From a virus, in the IMG/VR virus record IMGVR_UViG_3300042483_000504, positions 1-64,000 of that record: a stretch of 64,000 nt of DNA; one strand, written 5' to 3'. Positions within the stretch are counted from its first letter, which is position 1, and every line of letters starts with the position of its first letter. Positions 38,655 through 48,169 of this stretch are shown piece after piece. The notes beneath the pieces were generated by a model that worked only from the letters and a program-made list of their open reading frames with translations, was not told the origin of the DNA and searched no databases. The position numbers and the translations under genes were made by a program.

Positions 38655-40508
38655 ATGGAAAACAATAATCAAAATTTGACAGTTTGGCAACGATTGTCCC
38701 AAGCATTTGGGCCTAACTCGTTGTTAAATCAAGATTACCCAACATATAAGTTCGACAAAAAAGAATTGTTAAAAACAACTTCTAAAGCCGATTATGAGAG
38801 GGAAAAGTTACAAGCACAACAAACGGTTTATTTAGGTCACCAATGGTCTAAAATCGAAACAAACTTATACTCACAAGCAATCTATTATGAACCAACACGT
38901 TTGGCGTCATTCTATGATTATGAATCTATGGAATACACACCTGAAATTTCCGCAGCGTTAGACATTTATGGGGAAGAATCAACAACAGTTGACCAAAACG
39001 GTTATATGTTACAAATCTACTCAGAGTCAAAACGTATTAAATCAATTTTAACGGATTTATTCAACAATATCTTAGACATTAATACCAACTTACCAATGTG
39101 GGTTAGAAACACCTGTAAATACGGGGATAACTTTGTTTATTTGAAGTTAGATGCTGAGAAAGGAATCGTTGGTTGTATGCAATTACCAAATATCGAAATT
39201 GAACGTTTAGAACGTGGTATGGCAGCAAGAACTCAGAATGTTGAAGAACCGGCTGAAAGTAAAGGTCTAAGATTTAAATGGAAGGTTAAGGATATGGAGT
39301 TTAACTCTTGGGAAATCGCTCACTTCCGTTTATTGGGGGATGATAGAAAACTTCCATATGGTACATCAATGTTAGAGAAAGCAAGACGTATTTGGAAACA
39401 ATTATTATTGTCTGAGGATGCTATGTTAATTTATAGAACATCAAGAGCCCCTGAAAGACGTGTTTTTAAAGTATTCGTTGGTAATATGGATGATAAGGAT
39501 GTTGAACCATACGTACAACGTGTCGCTAACAAATTTAAACGTGACCAAATTGTTGATAGTAAAACAGGTAACGTTGATATGAGATATAATCAAATGGCAG
39601 TAGACCAAGATTATTTTATCCCTGTTCGTGACCCAGCAGCACCAAGTCCAATTGAAACATTACCGGGAGCACAAAACTTAGGTGAGATTGCCGATATCGA
39701 ATATATCCAAAAGAAATTATTAACGGCATTACGTGTTCCAAAAGCATTCTTAGGATTTGAGGAACCTGTTGGTGAAGGTAAAAACTTGTCATTAATGGAT
39801 ATTCGTTTCGCAAGAACAATAAATAGAATACAAAAATGTATGATTGCGGAAATGAATAAAATCGCGGTTATCCATTTATTTTTATTAGGATTTGAAGACG
39901 AATTATCCAACTTTACTTTAGGATTAGCGAATCCATCAACACAAGCCGACTTATTAAAAGTTGAGGCGTGGAAAGAAAAAATTACATTATACAAAGATGC
40001 CGTTGCGGCAATTGAAGGTATCGCACCTGTATCAGTATCTTGGGCTAAAAAACATATCCTTGGATTCTCTGATGATGAAATTAAATTAGACTTACAACAA
40101 CAACGTGTTGAAAAAGCGGTTGGGGCTGAATTAACAAATACCGCAACATTAATCACACATACAGGTATCTTTGATAATATTGATAAATTATACGGAACTA
40201 AAAACACTTCAGGAGCGACTCAAACCGCAGCCGCAGGTGCTACACCACCACCACCACCTCCAGGAGGAGGGGGAGGAATGCCCGATTTAGGTGGCGGAGG
40301 AGGTGAACCATCAGCACCACCACCCCCAGGTCCTGAACCGGGAGGTGAAGCAGGTGTTACCCCTGAATCATATGAAAGACGAGATAATTTAAAAATATTA
40401 GTGGAAAATGAAGATTTATTAAACGAAGAAACGTTCATTGATTTATCTAAAGCGAGAAATTCTTTAGGTGATATGGAAAGTCAACTGAACAAACTTCTAA
40501 GAGATTGA
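38655..40508 (+). CDS. portal vertex protein (T4 gp20-like)
   Basis: 617 aa. TPEISAALDIYGEEST, MWVRNTCKYGDNFVYLKLD, WEIAHFRLL, RAPERRVFKVFVGNM and KKLLTALRVPKAFLGFEEP are characteristic of gp20-type portals. The C-terminus after residue 530 is a Pro/Gly-rich linker plus a charged helix, an extension beyond the typical portal core. It follows the terminase by 49 bases, the standard order. Confidence 0.95.
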   Translation: MENNNQNLTVWQRLSQAFGPNSLLNQDYPTYKFDKKELLKTTSKADYEREKLQAQQTVYLGHQWSKIETNLYSQAIYYEPTRLASFYDYESMEYTPEISAALDIYGEESTTVDQNGYMLQIYSESKRIKSILTDLFNNILDINTNLPMWVRNTCKYGDNFVYLKLDAEKGIVGCMQLPNIEIERLERGMAARTQNVEEPAESKGLRFKWKVKDMEFNSWEIAHFRLLGDDRKLPYGTSMLEKARRIWKQLLLSEDAMLIYRTSRAPERRVFKVFVGNMDDKDVEPYVQRVANKFKRDQIVDSKTGNVDMRYNQMAVDQDYFIPVRDPAAPSPIETLPGAQNLGEIADIEYIQKKLLTALRVPKAFLGFEEPVGEGKNLSLMDIRFARTINRIQKCMIAEMNKIAVIHLFLLGFEDELSNFTLGLANPSTQADLLKVEAWKEKITLYKDAVAAIEGIAPVSVSWAKKHILGFSDDEIKLDLQQQRVEKAVGAELTNTATLITHTGIFDNIDKLYGTKNTSGATQTAAAGATPPPPPPGGGGGMPDLGGGGGEPSAPPPPGPEPGGEAGVTPESYERRDNLKILVENEDLLNEETFIDLSKARNSLGDMESQLNKLLRD

Positions 40509-40515
40509 TATTTAT
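40508..40515 (+). promoter_or_regulatory. candidate late promoter (ATATTTAT)
   Basis: The motif overlaps the portal stop region and lies 15 bases before the ATG at 40531. Confidence 0.5.
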
Positions 40516-40530
40516 ATTAAAAACGAAAAA

Positions 40531-41247
40531 ATGAAATTTGGAATATTAAAATCGAAAATTGAAAACGTATTACTTGAGTCTTATAAAAACGGGACATTTA
40601 AAGAAGAATTAAAAAACTTCGATAAATACGTATTAAAGAACAAAAACGTTAGTAAATTATTTTATTTATATGATGACTTATCATCTAATAAAGGACTAAA
40701 CGAATCCGTTGTTGACGATTACATTAATGAGTCAATTAAATTGTTTGAGAACACTATTAATAAAATTGACCCGTCTGAAATGAAGAAATTATCATTATGG
40801 GTTAAAAATAGTAAATCAAATAATCAATATGAAACAATTGATTCATTATTTAGTACAGGTGTATTAACGATTGAAAGTAGAATTAAAAGTAAAAAACTTA
40901 TTTCTGAATCTTTATCTAAATTCCCTGTAAAACAGAAAGACGTGGTAAATGTCCCAATAAGTTCTATGATTTCTATGGCGAACAAAACTATCTCAAAACA
41001 TATTGAGGGGTTAAATGAATCTGAAAAGAAAGAATTTAATCAATTACTATCGGTTGACGATACTGAGTTAGAACCAAAGTATTCTACAATTAAAGAAAGT
41101 GTGGTTGAAAGATTAAACACTATGTATAATCAAAATCACGACAACTCAACTAGAAACGCAATCAATGAAACAATTGAAAAACTTTCAACTGAGAAATATG
41201 ATAAATTAAATTATTACAAACTTAAAAGTTTATACGAAAATCTTTAA
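40531..41247 (+). CDS. helical head-module protein
   Basis: 238 aa, almost entirely helical and Lys/Asn/Ser-rich. Contains KSKKLISESLSKFPV, GLNESEKKEFNQLL and AINETIEKLS, several of which fit (I/L)xE sites. Its place between portal and prohead protease matches the small core proteins gp67/gp68 of T4, but sequence similarity is not evident. The end overlaps the convergent bS21 gene by 4 bases. Confidence 0.65.
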   Translation: MKFGILKSKIENVLLESYKNGTFKEELKNFDKYVLKNKNVSKLFYLYDDLSSNKGLNESVVDDYINESIKLFENTINKIDPSEMKKLSLWVKNSKSNNQYETIDSLFSTGVLTIESRIKSKKLISESLSKFPVKQKDVVNVPISSMISMANKTISKHIEGLNESEKKEFNQLLSVDDTELEPKYSTIKESVVERLNTMYNQNHDNSTRNAINETIEKLSTEKYDKLNYYKLKSLYENL

Positions 41248-41438
41248 TCTTTGTTTGATTTATACATTTTTTGAACGTACTTAGCTTTGTTAAGTACGTT
41301 TCTTTTTTTAACCGAAGTTTTAACGAACTCTTTTCTATTTACCAACTCGGACATTTGTCTCGTCTTAATAATCTTACTTTTGTATTGTTTTAACGCCCTT
41401 TCGATGTTTTTATCTTTTCCTACTTTTACTATTAGCAT
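41244..41438 (-). CDS. rpsU: ribosomal protein bS21
   Basis: 64 aa. MLIVKVGKDKNIERALKQYK, KIIKTRQMSEL, RKEFVKTSVKKRNVLNKAKY and VQKMYKSN match bS21 over its whole length, including the Bacteroidota-type start. bS21 sits near the mRNA exit and the anti-Shine-Dalgarno end of 16S rRNA; in flavobacterial ribosomes it helps occlude that end. A phage copy could replace the host protein and shift initiation. The leader is A-rich with no Shine-Dalgarno sequence. It is alone on the minus strand inside the head operon. Confidence 0.9.
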   Translation of the reverse strand: MLIVKVGKDKNIERALKQYKSKIIKTRQMSELVNRKEFVKTSVKKRNVLNKAKYVQKMYKSNKD

Positions 41439-41529
41439 ATTAATTTTTTGTTAAATTATGAGGTTTTTGACTCTTATTGTAAATATACTTACATTTAATA
41501 AAAATAAACGTTATACAATATGAAAAATA

Positions 41530-42000
41530 ATGAAAAAAGGGAAAACCTCAAAAATCCAAGGTTTTAAAACTGCGAAAGTTTTATACGGAACAGTTGATTC
41601 ATTGAATTTAAAATCACTATACCTAAACATACAAACTTGGGTCGAACCTAAAAAAGACGTTGATAATTGGTCACGAGTTGTACTTAACTTAAGCAGAGCG
41701 ATTAAACATTCAGTTTACGAAAAAACTAAAAACACAATATTTGATGATAAATTTATCGTCGACTTAGATTTAAGGTCAAGTGGTTTAAATCTAAATAAAA
41801 AATCGTTTATGAATCTTGAGATTAATTTTTACATTAACGATACCACATTAAATTTTAAAGATAGAATGGTTAAAGATACTCTAAAAGATATTACTTCACA
41901 AATATTTTTAGATAATTTTAAAACAAACCCCCATTTTAAATTTTACTTATCCAAAAACATTAAAACACCCAAAGAAACGATACAAACCGAAGATGTTTAA
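41530..42000 (+). CDS. hypothetical protein
   Basis: 156 aa starting MKKGKTSKIQGFKTAKVLYG. Basic first third, then NWSRVVLNLSRAIKHSVYE and a beta-rich middle. Divergent from bS21 with about 90 bases between; a TATATTTA box in that gap faces bS21. It precedes the prohead protease by 22 bases. No family recognised. Confidence 0.65.
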   Translation: MKKGKTSKIQGFKTAKVLYGTVDSLNLKSLYLNIQTWVEPKKDVDNWSRVVLNLSRAIKHSVYEKTKNTIFDDKFIVDLDLRSSGLNLNKKSFMNLEINFYINDTTLNFKDRMVKDTLKDITSQIFLDNFKTNPHFKFYLSKNIKTPKETIQTEDV

Positions 42001-42007
42001 TATTTAT
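42000..42007 (+). promoter_or_regulatory. candidate late promoter (ATATTTAT)
   Basis: The motif lies 15 bases before the ATG at 42023. Confidence 0.5.
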
Positions 42008-42022
42008 TATTAAAACATCAAG

Positions 42023-42745
42023 ATGAGTTTAAAAATTTTAAACCCTAATGAAACAGGTAGGGGAATATTAATAGAATATGATGCGGGATTTATTTCCCCA
42101 AAGACTGAGAGTAATTCTTACATTATGGAATCTAAAAGTTTTTTAGACCATTCTAAACCATTCGAATTTTACGCAGTTTTACAAAAATACAATACACCAA
42201 ACAGAAATGGTAGAGTTTATCCTGAACGTATTTTAAAACGTGAAGCGGATAACTACAAAAAAATGATTGATAAAGGGGTGGCACTTTCAGAGTTAAACCA
42301 CCCTGAATCTTCTTTAATTGATTTGGACCGTGTTTCACATATGATTACAGAAGTATGGTGGGAAGGTAATGTATTAATGGGTAAATTAAAATTACTTACA
42401 AGCCCAGGATTTCACGAGAGAGGTATTGTATCAACTAAAGGTGATATGGCGGCTAACTACCTAAGACAAGGTGTTACTTTAGGTATTTCATCAAGAGGGG
42501 TTGGTTCACTTAAAAAAGTCGGAGAACAAAATGAAGTTCAAGATGATTTCGAATTAATTTGTTTTGACTTAGTATCATCACCGTCAACACCGGGGGCTTA
42601 TTTATTCTTAGACCCTAACGATAGAATGAAGTTTGATGAAAACATCGAAGAAGAAAATCAATCAAGAAAAGAAAAAGAATTAGAAGGAGGTAATAAATCG
42701 CTTGACTTAATGAAGAAATTGAACGATTATTTGGGAAACAGATAA
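42023..42745 (+). CDS. prohead core protease (T4 gp21-like)
   Basis: 240 aa. ELNHPESSLIDLDRVSHMI carries the catalytic His, LGISSRGVGSLKKVG the catalytic Ser, and CFDLVSSPSTPGAYLFL the conserved C-terminal block of the gp21/U9 prohead proteases. These cut scaffold and head proteins after (Leu/Ile)-x-Glu during maturation. Such sites occur in the major capsid protein and in many tagged proteins of this window. It is directly upstream of scaffold and capsid genes, as in T4. Confidence 0.93.
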   Translation: MSLKILNPNETGRGILIEYDAGFISPKTESNSYIMESKSFLDHSKPFEFYAVLQKYNTPNRNGRVYPERILKREADNYKKMIDKGVALSELNHPESSLIDLDRVSHMITEVWWEGNVLMGKLKLLTSPGFHERGIVSTKGDMAANYLRQGVTLGISSRGVGSLKKVGEQNEVQDDFELICFDLVSSPSTPGAYLFLDPNDRMKFDENIEEENQSRKEKELEGGNKSLDLMKKLNDYLGNR

Positions 42746-42758
42746 AAACAATTAATTT

Positions 42759-42977
42759 ATGGAACAAGGAGAAAAATATTTCGTAGCTAAAATTTGCTCT
42801 GATTTGTTAGATGCAGAATCAGGAAAAGTTAAAAAACTAAGAGAAGAAAAATTAGTAAAAGGTTATAGTCCGACTGACGTTGAGGCGAAAGTTACCAAAG
42901 TATATGAGAATTATACAATGGATTGGAGGATAACAGGTATTGTTGAAAGCAAAATAGATGAAGTGATAGAAGATTAA
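42759..42977 (+). CDS. DUF4494 protein
   Basis: 72 aa. KYFVAKICSDLLDAESGKVK, EEKLVKGYSPTDVEAKVTKV and WRITGIVESKIDEVI fit DUF4494, a small family found mainly in Bacteroidota and their phages. Function unknown. It starts 13 bases after the protease stop and ends before a terminator. Confidence 0.8.
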   Translation: MEQGEKYFVAKICSDLLDAESGKVKKLREEKLVKGYSPTDVEAKVTKVYENYTMDWRITGIVESKIDEVIED

Positions 42978-42997
42978 TTTTAAAATTCAATAATGTA

Positions 42998-43027
42998 AAA
43001 GGAGGGATTATATCTCTCCTTTTTTTT
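42998..43027 (+). terminator. intrinsic terminator
   Basis: AAAAGGAG, loop with GAT/ATC, CTCCTTTT with more T. It separates the protease unit from the scaffold and capsid genes. Confidence 0.75.
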
Positions 43028-43119
43028 ATGCCTAAAAATTTTTTTATTAAAAATTTAACAAGATATTAAAAATATTTGACACAGTAAATCCCAAAATTAA
43101 GTTTTTTTTAAAAATGGTA

Positions 43120-43127
43120 ATATTTAT
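43120..43127 (+). promoter_or_regulatory. candidate late promoter of scaffold and capsid genes (ATATTTAT)
   Basis: The motif ends 25 bases before the ATG at 43153. No second box occurs before the capsid gene, so the two are probably co-transcribed. Confidence 0.55.
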
Positions 43128-43152
43128 TAAGAAATAAAACAAACATTTTTAA

Positions 43153-44595
43153 ATGGCAAAAGAAAACTCTTTAGTAGAAGACGCATTTATCCAAATGAAA
43201 AACTTGGAAGAAGCCGTCGCAGAAAACGCAAAAGGAATACTTGCTTCAACAATGAAAGCAGAAATCAAAGAATTGGTAAAAGAGTCTCTATTCGAACAAG
43301 AAGATGAGATTGAAGACACAGATGTTGAAATGGATGTAGAAGATGATGTGGAAGACACAGATTTAGACGCAGATATGGATATTGATAATCTTGACATTGA
43401 TTCTCAAGGAGAAGAGGACTTTGATATGGAAATGGACGATGAAGAACCGATTGATTTAACTGGCGATGATGTTAGTGATGAAGAAGTTTTAAGAGTTTTC
43501 CAATTAATGGGTCCTGAAGACGAGGTAATCGTTAAAAAAGATAACGAGGGGAATATCAGTTTAAAAGATAATTCAACAAACAAAGAATATATGATAGTAC
43601 AAGAATCAGATGAGGAAATGGAAAATGAAGAAATGTTTGAATGGGATGATTTAGAAGAACAAGATGAAATGAATTTGGACTCTCTTGAAGAAGAAGATGA
43701 AATGAATTTTGACGAGGAAGACGATGTTGACTCGATTGTTGAAAGATTGTTTAATGAACAAGACGATATGTCAGGTCTTGACGAATTCGAAGATGTTGAT
43801 GATTTAGAAGAAGACGATAACGTTATGTACGAAATCGAAATGGATGAAGAAGACGTTGAAGAAGAAGATGAAGAACCTGTAATGGAATCTAAAAACTCTA
43901 TCAAACCAAAAGGTGTTGGTATGGGTAAACCAAAATTCAACTATGATTCTAAACCAAATCAAGGTAAAGGTTTCGCAACAAAAAGAAAAGAAGGTCCTAA
44001 GTCAGTAGGTACAGGTAACGCTAAAAAAGGTTTCTCTTATAAAGATGGTGAAAATTTAGATGGTGAATTTAAAGTTAAACCTAAAAAAGTAGAAGCTAAA
44101 GAAGCTGCAAGAACTAAAGCTAATGGGTCTAATTTCAGAAAAGGTGGTTTACCAAAACCAAGAGCACATTCTTCATTTAATACCGCTATCAAAGAAAGTG
44201 AAAATAGAAAAGAATTACAAATTCTTAGAGAGAAAAACGAAGAATACAGAAAAGCACTTAATGTATTTAGAAATAAACTTAATGAAGTTGCAGTATTCAA
44301 TTCAAACTTAGCTTACGCTACTCGTTTGTTCACTGAACATACAACAACTAAACAAGAGAAAATAAATATTTTAAGACGTTTTGATTCTGTAGAAACAATT
44401 AAAGAATCTAAGAATTTATTCCAATCTCTTAAAGAAGAGTTATCAGGAAATAATTCAAAACCAATCAACGAATCAATCGAAAGAACAATTGACAAATCAC
44501 CTTCTACAGGGTCAGCGGTTAATTTGATTGAATCAAAAACGTATGAAAATCCACAATTCCTTAGAATGAAAGATTTGATGACGAAAATAAAATAA
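43153..44595 (+). CDS. prohead scaffold/core protein (T4 gp22-like by position)
   Basis: 480 aa. Residues 1-40 helical; 45-250 extremely acidic (long Asp/Glu runs); 250-340 basic and Gly-rich; 345-400 a coiled coil (ENRKELQILREKNEEYRKAL). The C-terminus has KPINESIERTI and NLIESKTYE, possible protease sites. An acidic, coiled-coil protein between the gp21-like protease and the capsid gene is the scaffold in T4-like phages. Composition and synteny carry the assignment. Confidence 0.82.
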   Translation: MAKENSLVEDAFIQMKNLEEAVAENAKGILASTMKAEIKELVKESLFEQEDEIEDTDVEMDVEDDVEDTDLDADMDIDNLDIDSQGEEDFDMEMDDEEPIDLTGDDVSDEEVLRVFQLMGPEDEVIVKKDNEGNISLKDNSTNKEYMIVQESDEEMENEEMFEWDDLEEQDEMNLDSLEEEDEMNFDEEDDVDSIVERLFNEQDDMSGLDEFEDVDDLEEDDNVMYEIEMDEEDVEEEDEEPVMESKNSIKPKGVGMGKPKFNYDSKPNQGKGFATKRKEGPKSVGTGNAKKGFSYKDGENLDGEFKVKPKKVEAKEAARTKANGSNFRKGGLPKPRAHSSFNTAIKESENRKELQILREKNEEYRKALNVFRNKLNEVAVFNSNLAYATRLFTEHTTTKQEKINILRRFDSVETIKESKNLFQSLKEELSGNNSKPINESIERTIDKSPSTGSAVNLIESKTYENPQFLRMKDLMTKIK

Positions 44596-44632
44596 AAATA
44601 AACTAAAAACAAATAAAAAACAAAAACTAAAA

Positions 44633-46435
44633 ATGGGAGCATTATTAGAATCAGGTCTTGTAGGTAACATCGGGTTAAAACACCTTAAAGTTATCAAAGA
44701 AGATACAATCAACAAATGGGACAAATTAGGTTTCTTAGAAGACTTATCAGGTCACTTAAAAGAAAACGTAGCTCAATTATATGAGAATCAAGCGTCTTTC
44801 TTAATTAACGAGGCAACTTCAGAAGGTTCAAACGGAGCGTTTGAAACTGTAGTTTTCCCTATCGTTAGACGTGTATTCTCTAAATTATTAGCGAATGATA
44901 TCGTTTCTGTACAAGCAATGAACTTACCAATCGGTAAATTGTTCTACTTCGTACCTAAAATTCAAGGTTACAACAATGGTAACGAACACTTTAAACCATT
45001 TGGAGCTCCGGACGGACCTGCATCAGTAGGTGCTGGATATGGTGATGGTTCTACTTATGGTAACAAAAATCTTTATGATTTATTTTATGAAGGTGCTGAA
45101 CCAGGATTGGACCCAGCAGGTTTGTTCGATTACTCAAAAGGTTCTTTTGAAGTAATTACTGCAGACACAAGAGTTCAAATTTGGTCAGGTTCTGAATTAG
45201 TTGACCAAACTGACCAATTAGATGGTGAAACTGTAAGAAAAGTAATTATCAAATTATCAGGTTTTGCTGAAACAGGAGCGGGTAAATTAATCGGACCTAA
45301 CGGTAACGAAATGGATACTGAAGAATTTTTATCTGACTTAATCATCACTAAAGGTGCTGGTTTATCAATCGACGTTGATTCAGCTTGTGCGGTTGCCGCT
45401 AACACACCATTATTATTTAGAGTTGTTACACAACAATATGGTAAAGGTATCGTTCAATATGGTAACACAGTTAATACAACATTCGCAACTACAGGAAATG
45501 GTGGTTCATTCAAAAATATTTGTGACGCAAATGGTTTCATCTATTTAGAAGTGGATTTATCTTGTCCAGCTTGTGTTGGTTGTGGTGCTGACACATTAGA
45601 TGGTTACACAGGAACAACTATCGTTTCTGCAGACACTACTGACTCTTTCGTAGCAGTATTTAAACGTTACGAAGAATTAGAATTCGAAGACAGAATTGGT
45701 GAGGTATCTTTTGACTTAGAGTCAGTTACAGTATCAGTTACTGAAAGAAAATTAAGAGCACAATGGTCACCTGAGTTAGCTCAAGACGTTGCGGCTTTCC
45801 ATAACATCGACGCTGAGGCTGAGTTAACTGCATTGTTATCTGAACAAGTTGCGGCTGAGATTGACCGTGAAATTTTACGTGACTTACGTAAAGGAGCGGC
45901 TTGGAATTTACGTTGGGATTACAACGGATGGAGAAGAATCCAACAAACAACATCTTATACTCAAAAAGATTGGAATCAAACGTTGATTACGGCTATTAAC
46001 CAATTATCAGCACAAATTCACAAATCTACATTGAGAGGTGGAGCTAACTGGATTGTTGTTTCTTCTGAAGTTTCAGCTATCTTTGACGATTTAGAATACT
46101 TCCACGTATCTAACGCGTCTCCTGAGCAAGACCAATACAATATGGGTATTGAAAGAGTTGGTACATTAGCAGGTCGTTACCAAGTTTACCGTGACCCTTA
46201 CTTCCCATCAAACACAGTATTGATTGGACACAAAGGAACATCATTGTTAGACACAGGTTACATCTACGCACCATACGTACCGTTACAATTAACTCCAACA
46301 ATGTATAACCCATTCAACTTTACACCTATCAAAGGTATAATGACGAGATACGCTAAGAAAATGGTTAATAACCGTTTCTACGCGAGAATCACAGTTGATG
46401 GTGTTCGTACATTCGACTTGAAAGAATTGAGATAA
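44633..46435 (+). CDS. major capsid protein (T4 gp23-like)
   Basis: 600 aa. The N-terminal helical prodomain ends at SFLINE-ATSEGSNG (Glu60-Ala61), the expected gp21 cleavage site, like the site near residue 65 of T4 gp23. VVFPIVRRVFSKLLANDIVS, MNLPIGKLFYFVPK, KRYEELEFEDRIGEVSF and the C-terminal PTMYNPFNFTPIKGIMTRYA are typical of gp23. Codons are visibly more biased than in neighbouring genes, as in highly expressed genes. A Cys-rich loop near 305-318 (CPACVGCG) is unusual. Confidence 0.95.
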   Translation: MGALLESGLVGNIGLKHLKVIKEDTINKWDKLGFLEDLSGHLKENVAQLYENQASFLINEATSEGSNGAFETVVFPIVRRVFSKLLANDIVSVQAMNLPIGKLFYFVPKIQGYNNGNEHFKPFGAPDGPASVGAGYGDGSTYGNKNLYDLFYEGAEPGLDPAGLFDYSKGSFEVITADTRVQIWSGSELVDQTDQLDGETVRKVIIKLSGFAETGAGKLIGPNGNEMDTEEFLSDLIITKGAGLSIDVDSACAVAANTPLLFRVVTQQYGKGIVQYGNTVNTTFATTGNGGSFKNICDANGFIYLEVDLSCPACVGCGADTLDGYTGTTIVSADTTDSFVAVFKRYEELEFEDRIGEVSFDLESVTVSVTERKLRAQWSPELAQDVAAFHNIDAEAELTALLSEQVAAEIDREILRDLRKGAAWNLRWDYNGWRRIQQTTSYTQKDWNQTLITAINQLSAQIHKSTLRGGANWIVVSSEVSAIFDDLEYFHVSNASPEQDQYNMGIERVGTLAGRYQVYRDPYFPSNTVLIGHKGTSLLDTGYIYAPYVPLQLTPTMYNPFNFTPIKGIMTRYAKKMVNNRFYARITVDGVRTFDLKELR

Positions 46436-46455
46436 TCAATTATTTCTTAATACTA

Positions 46456-46481
46456 AAAGGGACTTCACAGTCCCTTTTTTT
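46456..46481 (+). terminator. intrinsic terminator after capsid gene
   Basis: AAAGGGAC, loop TTCACA, GTCCCTTT plus T run. Confidence 0.85.
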
Positions 46482-46490
46482 ATTTAAACG

Positions 46491-46498
46491 ATATTTAT
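46491..46498 (+). promoter_or_regulatory. candidate late promoter (ATATTTAT)
   Basis: The motif ends 17 bases before the ATG at 46516. Confidence 0.5.
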
Positions 46499-46515
46499 TA
46501 TTAAACAAAATTTAT

Positions 46516-47196
46516 ATGAAAAAATTATTTGAAATAGATAGCGATGAAATTAAAAGAATTTTATCACTACACGAAAATTCAACGAAAAAACAATATTTAA
46601 ATCTTATTAACGAAATTGGTGCCGGTGGTGAAGGTGATTCGACTTTTGACCCAGCACAATATGACTATTCAACAGTGGTTACACCACCCACAACGACAAA
46701 ACAATTTAATGGGTTGAATTATACTTTACAAAATGACCAAACATTTATTGGTGCAGTTGGTGGTAAAAAAATAAACGTCCCCGCACAAACAATAGTAACT
46801 GTTGACCAAACTAATAAAAAATTAAATATTGGTAAGTATTTTAAGTTTGGATGTCAACCAATCACGGTTAGTCAAACACCATTTTATTATACAAGTTATG
46901 ATGGTAAAAGAAGTTACGGGAATCAAGGTAGTGCATTAACTAATATTTTACGTAAACGATATTGTAAAGGAACTGAATTAAAAAGTAATGAGGAAATTTT
47001 AGGTAAAAAGAAAACTGTACAAGAAAAACCAAAAGTTGGGGGCTCTCCAAAAGTTGGTGGACAAGTAACGTTAAACCCTCAACAAATAACGGACACAATT
47101 AAACAAGTACAACAATCAGTCGGAATTCAAAACCCAACAGGTCAAATAACCGACAGTGATGTTGACGCATTAATCGCTAAATTATCTGAAAACTAA
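46516..47196 (+). CDS. tagged virion-type protein downstream of capsid gene
   Basis: 226 aa. MKKLFEIDSDEIKRILSLHE is a tag variant, and LNLINEIGAGGEG (Glu33) matches the LINE cleavage site of the capsid protein. The middle is a beta-rich domain with two Cys; the C-terminus (about 170-226) is helical with a Gly/Lys linker. Likely processed and packaged in the head. Confidence 0.72.
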   Translation: MKKLFEIDSDEIKRILSLHENSTKKQYLNLINEIGAGGEGDSTFDPAQYDYSTVVTPPTTTKQFNGLNYTLQNDQTFIGAVGGKKINVPAQTIVTVDQTNKKLNIGKYFKFGCQPITVSQTPFYYTSYDGKRSYGNQGSALTNILRKRYCKGTELKSNEEILGKKKTVQEKPKVGGSPKVGGQVTLNPQQITDTIKQVQQSVGIQNPTGQITDSDVDALIAKLSEN

Positions 47197-47207
47197 AAAA
47201 ATATAAT

Positions 47208-47906
47208 ATGAAAAATAGATTCACAATCACGGAAAGTGAAAAAGAAAGAATATTAGGTTTACACGAACAAGCCAACCCATTAGCACAAGGTAACGCGTTA
47301 ACCAATTCAACATTAAATACAGGTGGTGGGATTAAAACTAACACAACAATCCCTAAAATTGTTTCATCCGCAACTCCTGAACAAAAAAAATTAATTGACG
47401 CGGCAAATAGTTGGGTAGAAACTAATAAAGCCACAATACCAAAGACTGTTGCGGAAATTAGTAAATTTTTAGCGGATAAAGTAACCGCAAAACAACTAAC
47501 ACCTGAAGCGTTACCATATGTTAAGGCGGCATTACAATCAAACTCTAACGGGGCGTTAGTTTTTCCTAATGAAGAAACAGGTGGTCAACCCGCGGCAACA
47601 CCCGCAGCAGGTGCGGCACAACCAATTAACCCACAAGTTAAAAGTGCTAAAATTGAGGCATTACAGACATTGTTAAATACCAAATATAATGCAGGTTTAA
47701 CTGTTGATGGTAAGGTTGGTCCTAAAACTATTATCGCATTACAAAATGCAATAAAAACTAAAGTGGCTAAAACGGTTACAACACCAAGTGGTGAAGTAAA
47801 AACCGATGGTACAACTCCCGCAGCAACCACACAAGGTGGTGAGGTAAAAACTAACGTAACTGCATCCGTTGACCCATCAAACGCGGGTGGATTATTTAAG
47901 TCATAA
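47208..47906 (+). CDS. tagged virion-type protein with peptidoglycan-binding repeat
   Basis: 232 aa. MKNRFTITESEKERILGLHE is a tag variant. A helical part follows, then an Ala/Pro linker, and KIEALQTLLNTKYNAGL and TVDGKVGPKTIIALQNAI (about 145-185), a PG_binding_1-type repeat. It has the same wall-binding element as the products at 3109 and 4629. It begins 11 bases after the previous gene, so it is in one unit with it. Confidence 0.75.
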   Translation: MKNRFTITESEKERILGLHEQANPLAQGNALTNSTLNTGGGIKTNTTIPKIVSSATPEQKKLIDAANSWVETNKATIPKTVAEISKFLADKVTAKQLTPEALPYVKAALQSNSNGALVFPNEETGGQPAATPAAGAAQPINPQVKSAKIEALQTLLNTKYNAGLTVDGKVGPKTIIALQNAIKTKVAKTVTTPSGEVKTDGTTPAATTQGGEVKTNVTASVDPSNAGGLFKS

Positions 47907-47908
47907 TC

Positions 47909-48142
47909 TTAATTAGTTTCGGTTTTATCTTCTGATGGTCTATGAACTAATCTAATTGATTTAGATATAATTTCACATTCCCCAAGAGAATAGATACCAT
48001 TTTGATAAGCAAATTTTACCGCCTGTGTTAAATAATACAAGGCGGTTTTTTCATCCATAGTGGTTAACATTATTTCTAAATGGTCCTCACTTAATAATGG
48101 GATGGTGTTAAATAAATTTCCGTATAATTCTTGTTCTTCCAT
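47909..48142 (-). CDS. small hypothetical protein
   Basis: 77 aa, acidic and helical (MEEQELYGNLFNTIPLLSED, TALYYLTQAVKFAYQNGIYS). Convergent with the gene at 47208 (2-base gap) and divergent from 48170. No family recognised. Confidence 0.65.
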   Translation of the reverse strand: MEEQELYGNLFNTIPLLSEDHLEIMLTTMDEKTALYYLTQAVKFAYQNGIYSLGECEIISKSIRLVHRPSEDKTETN

Positions 48143-48150
48143 AATAATTG

Positions 48151-48158
48151 ATATTTAT
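48151..48158 (+). promoter_or_regulatory. candidate late promoter (ATATTTAT)
   Basis: The motif lies 11 bases before the ATG at 48170. Confidence 0.45.
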
Positions 48159-48169
48159 AAAGTATAGTA

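Noticed and set aside
39611-40207. Minus-strand frame of 198 codons
   Set aside because: Fully antisense to the portal gene, with no leader or promoter and no recognisable motif.
43404-43940. Minus-strand frame of 178 codons, very rich in Ser
   Set aside because: Mirror image of the Asp/Glu-rich scaffold gene; the Ser runs are the complement of acidic codons.
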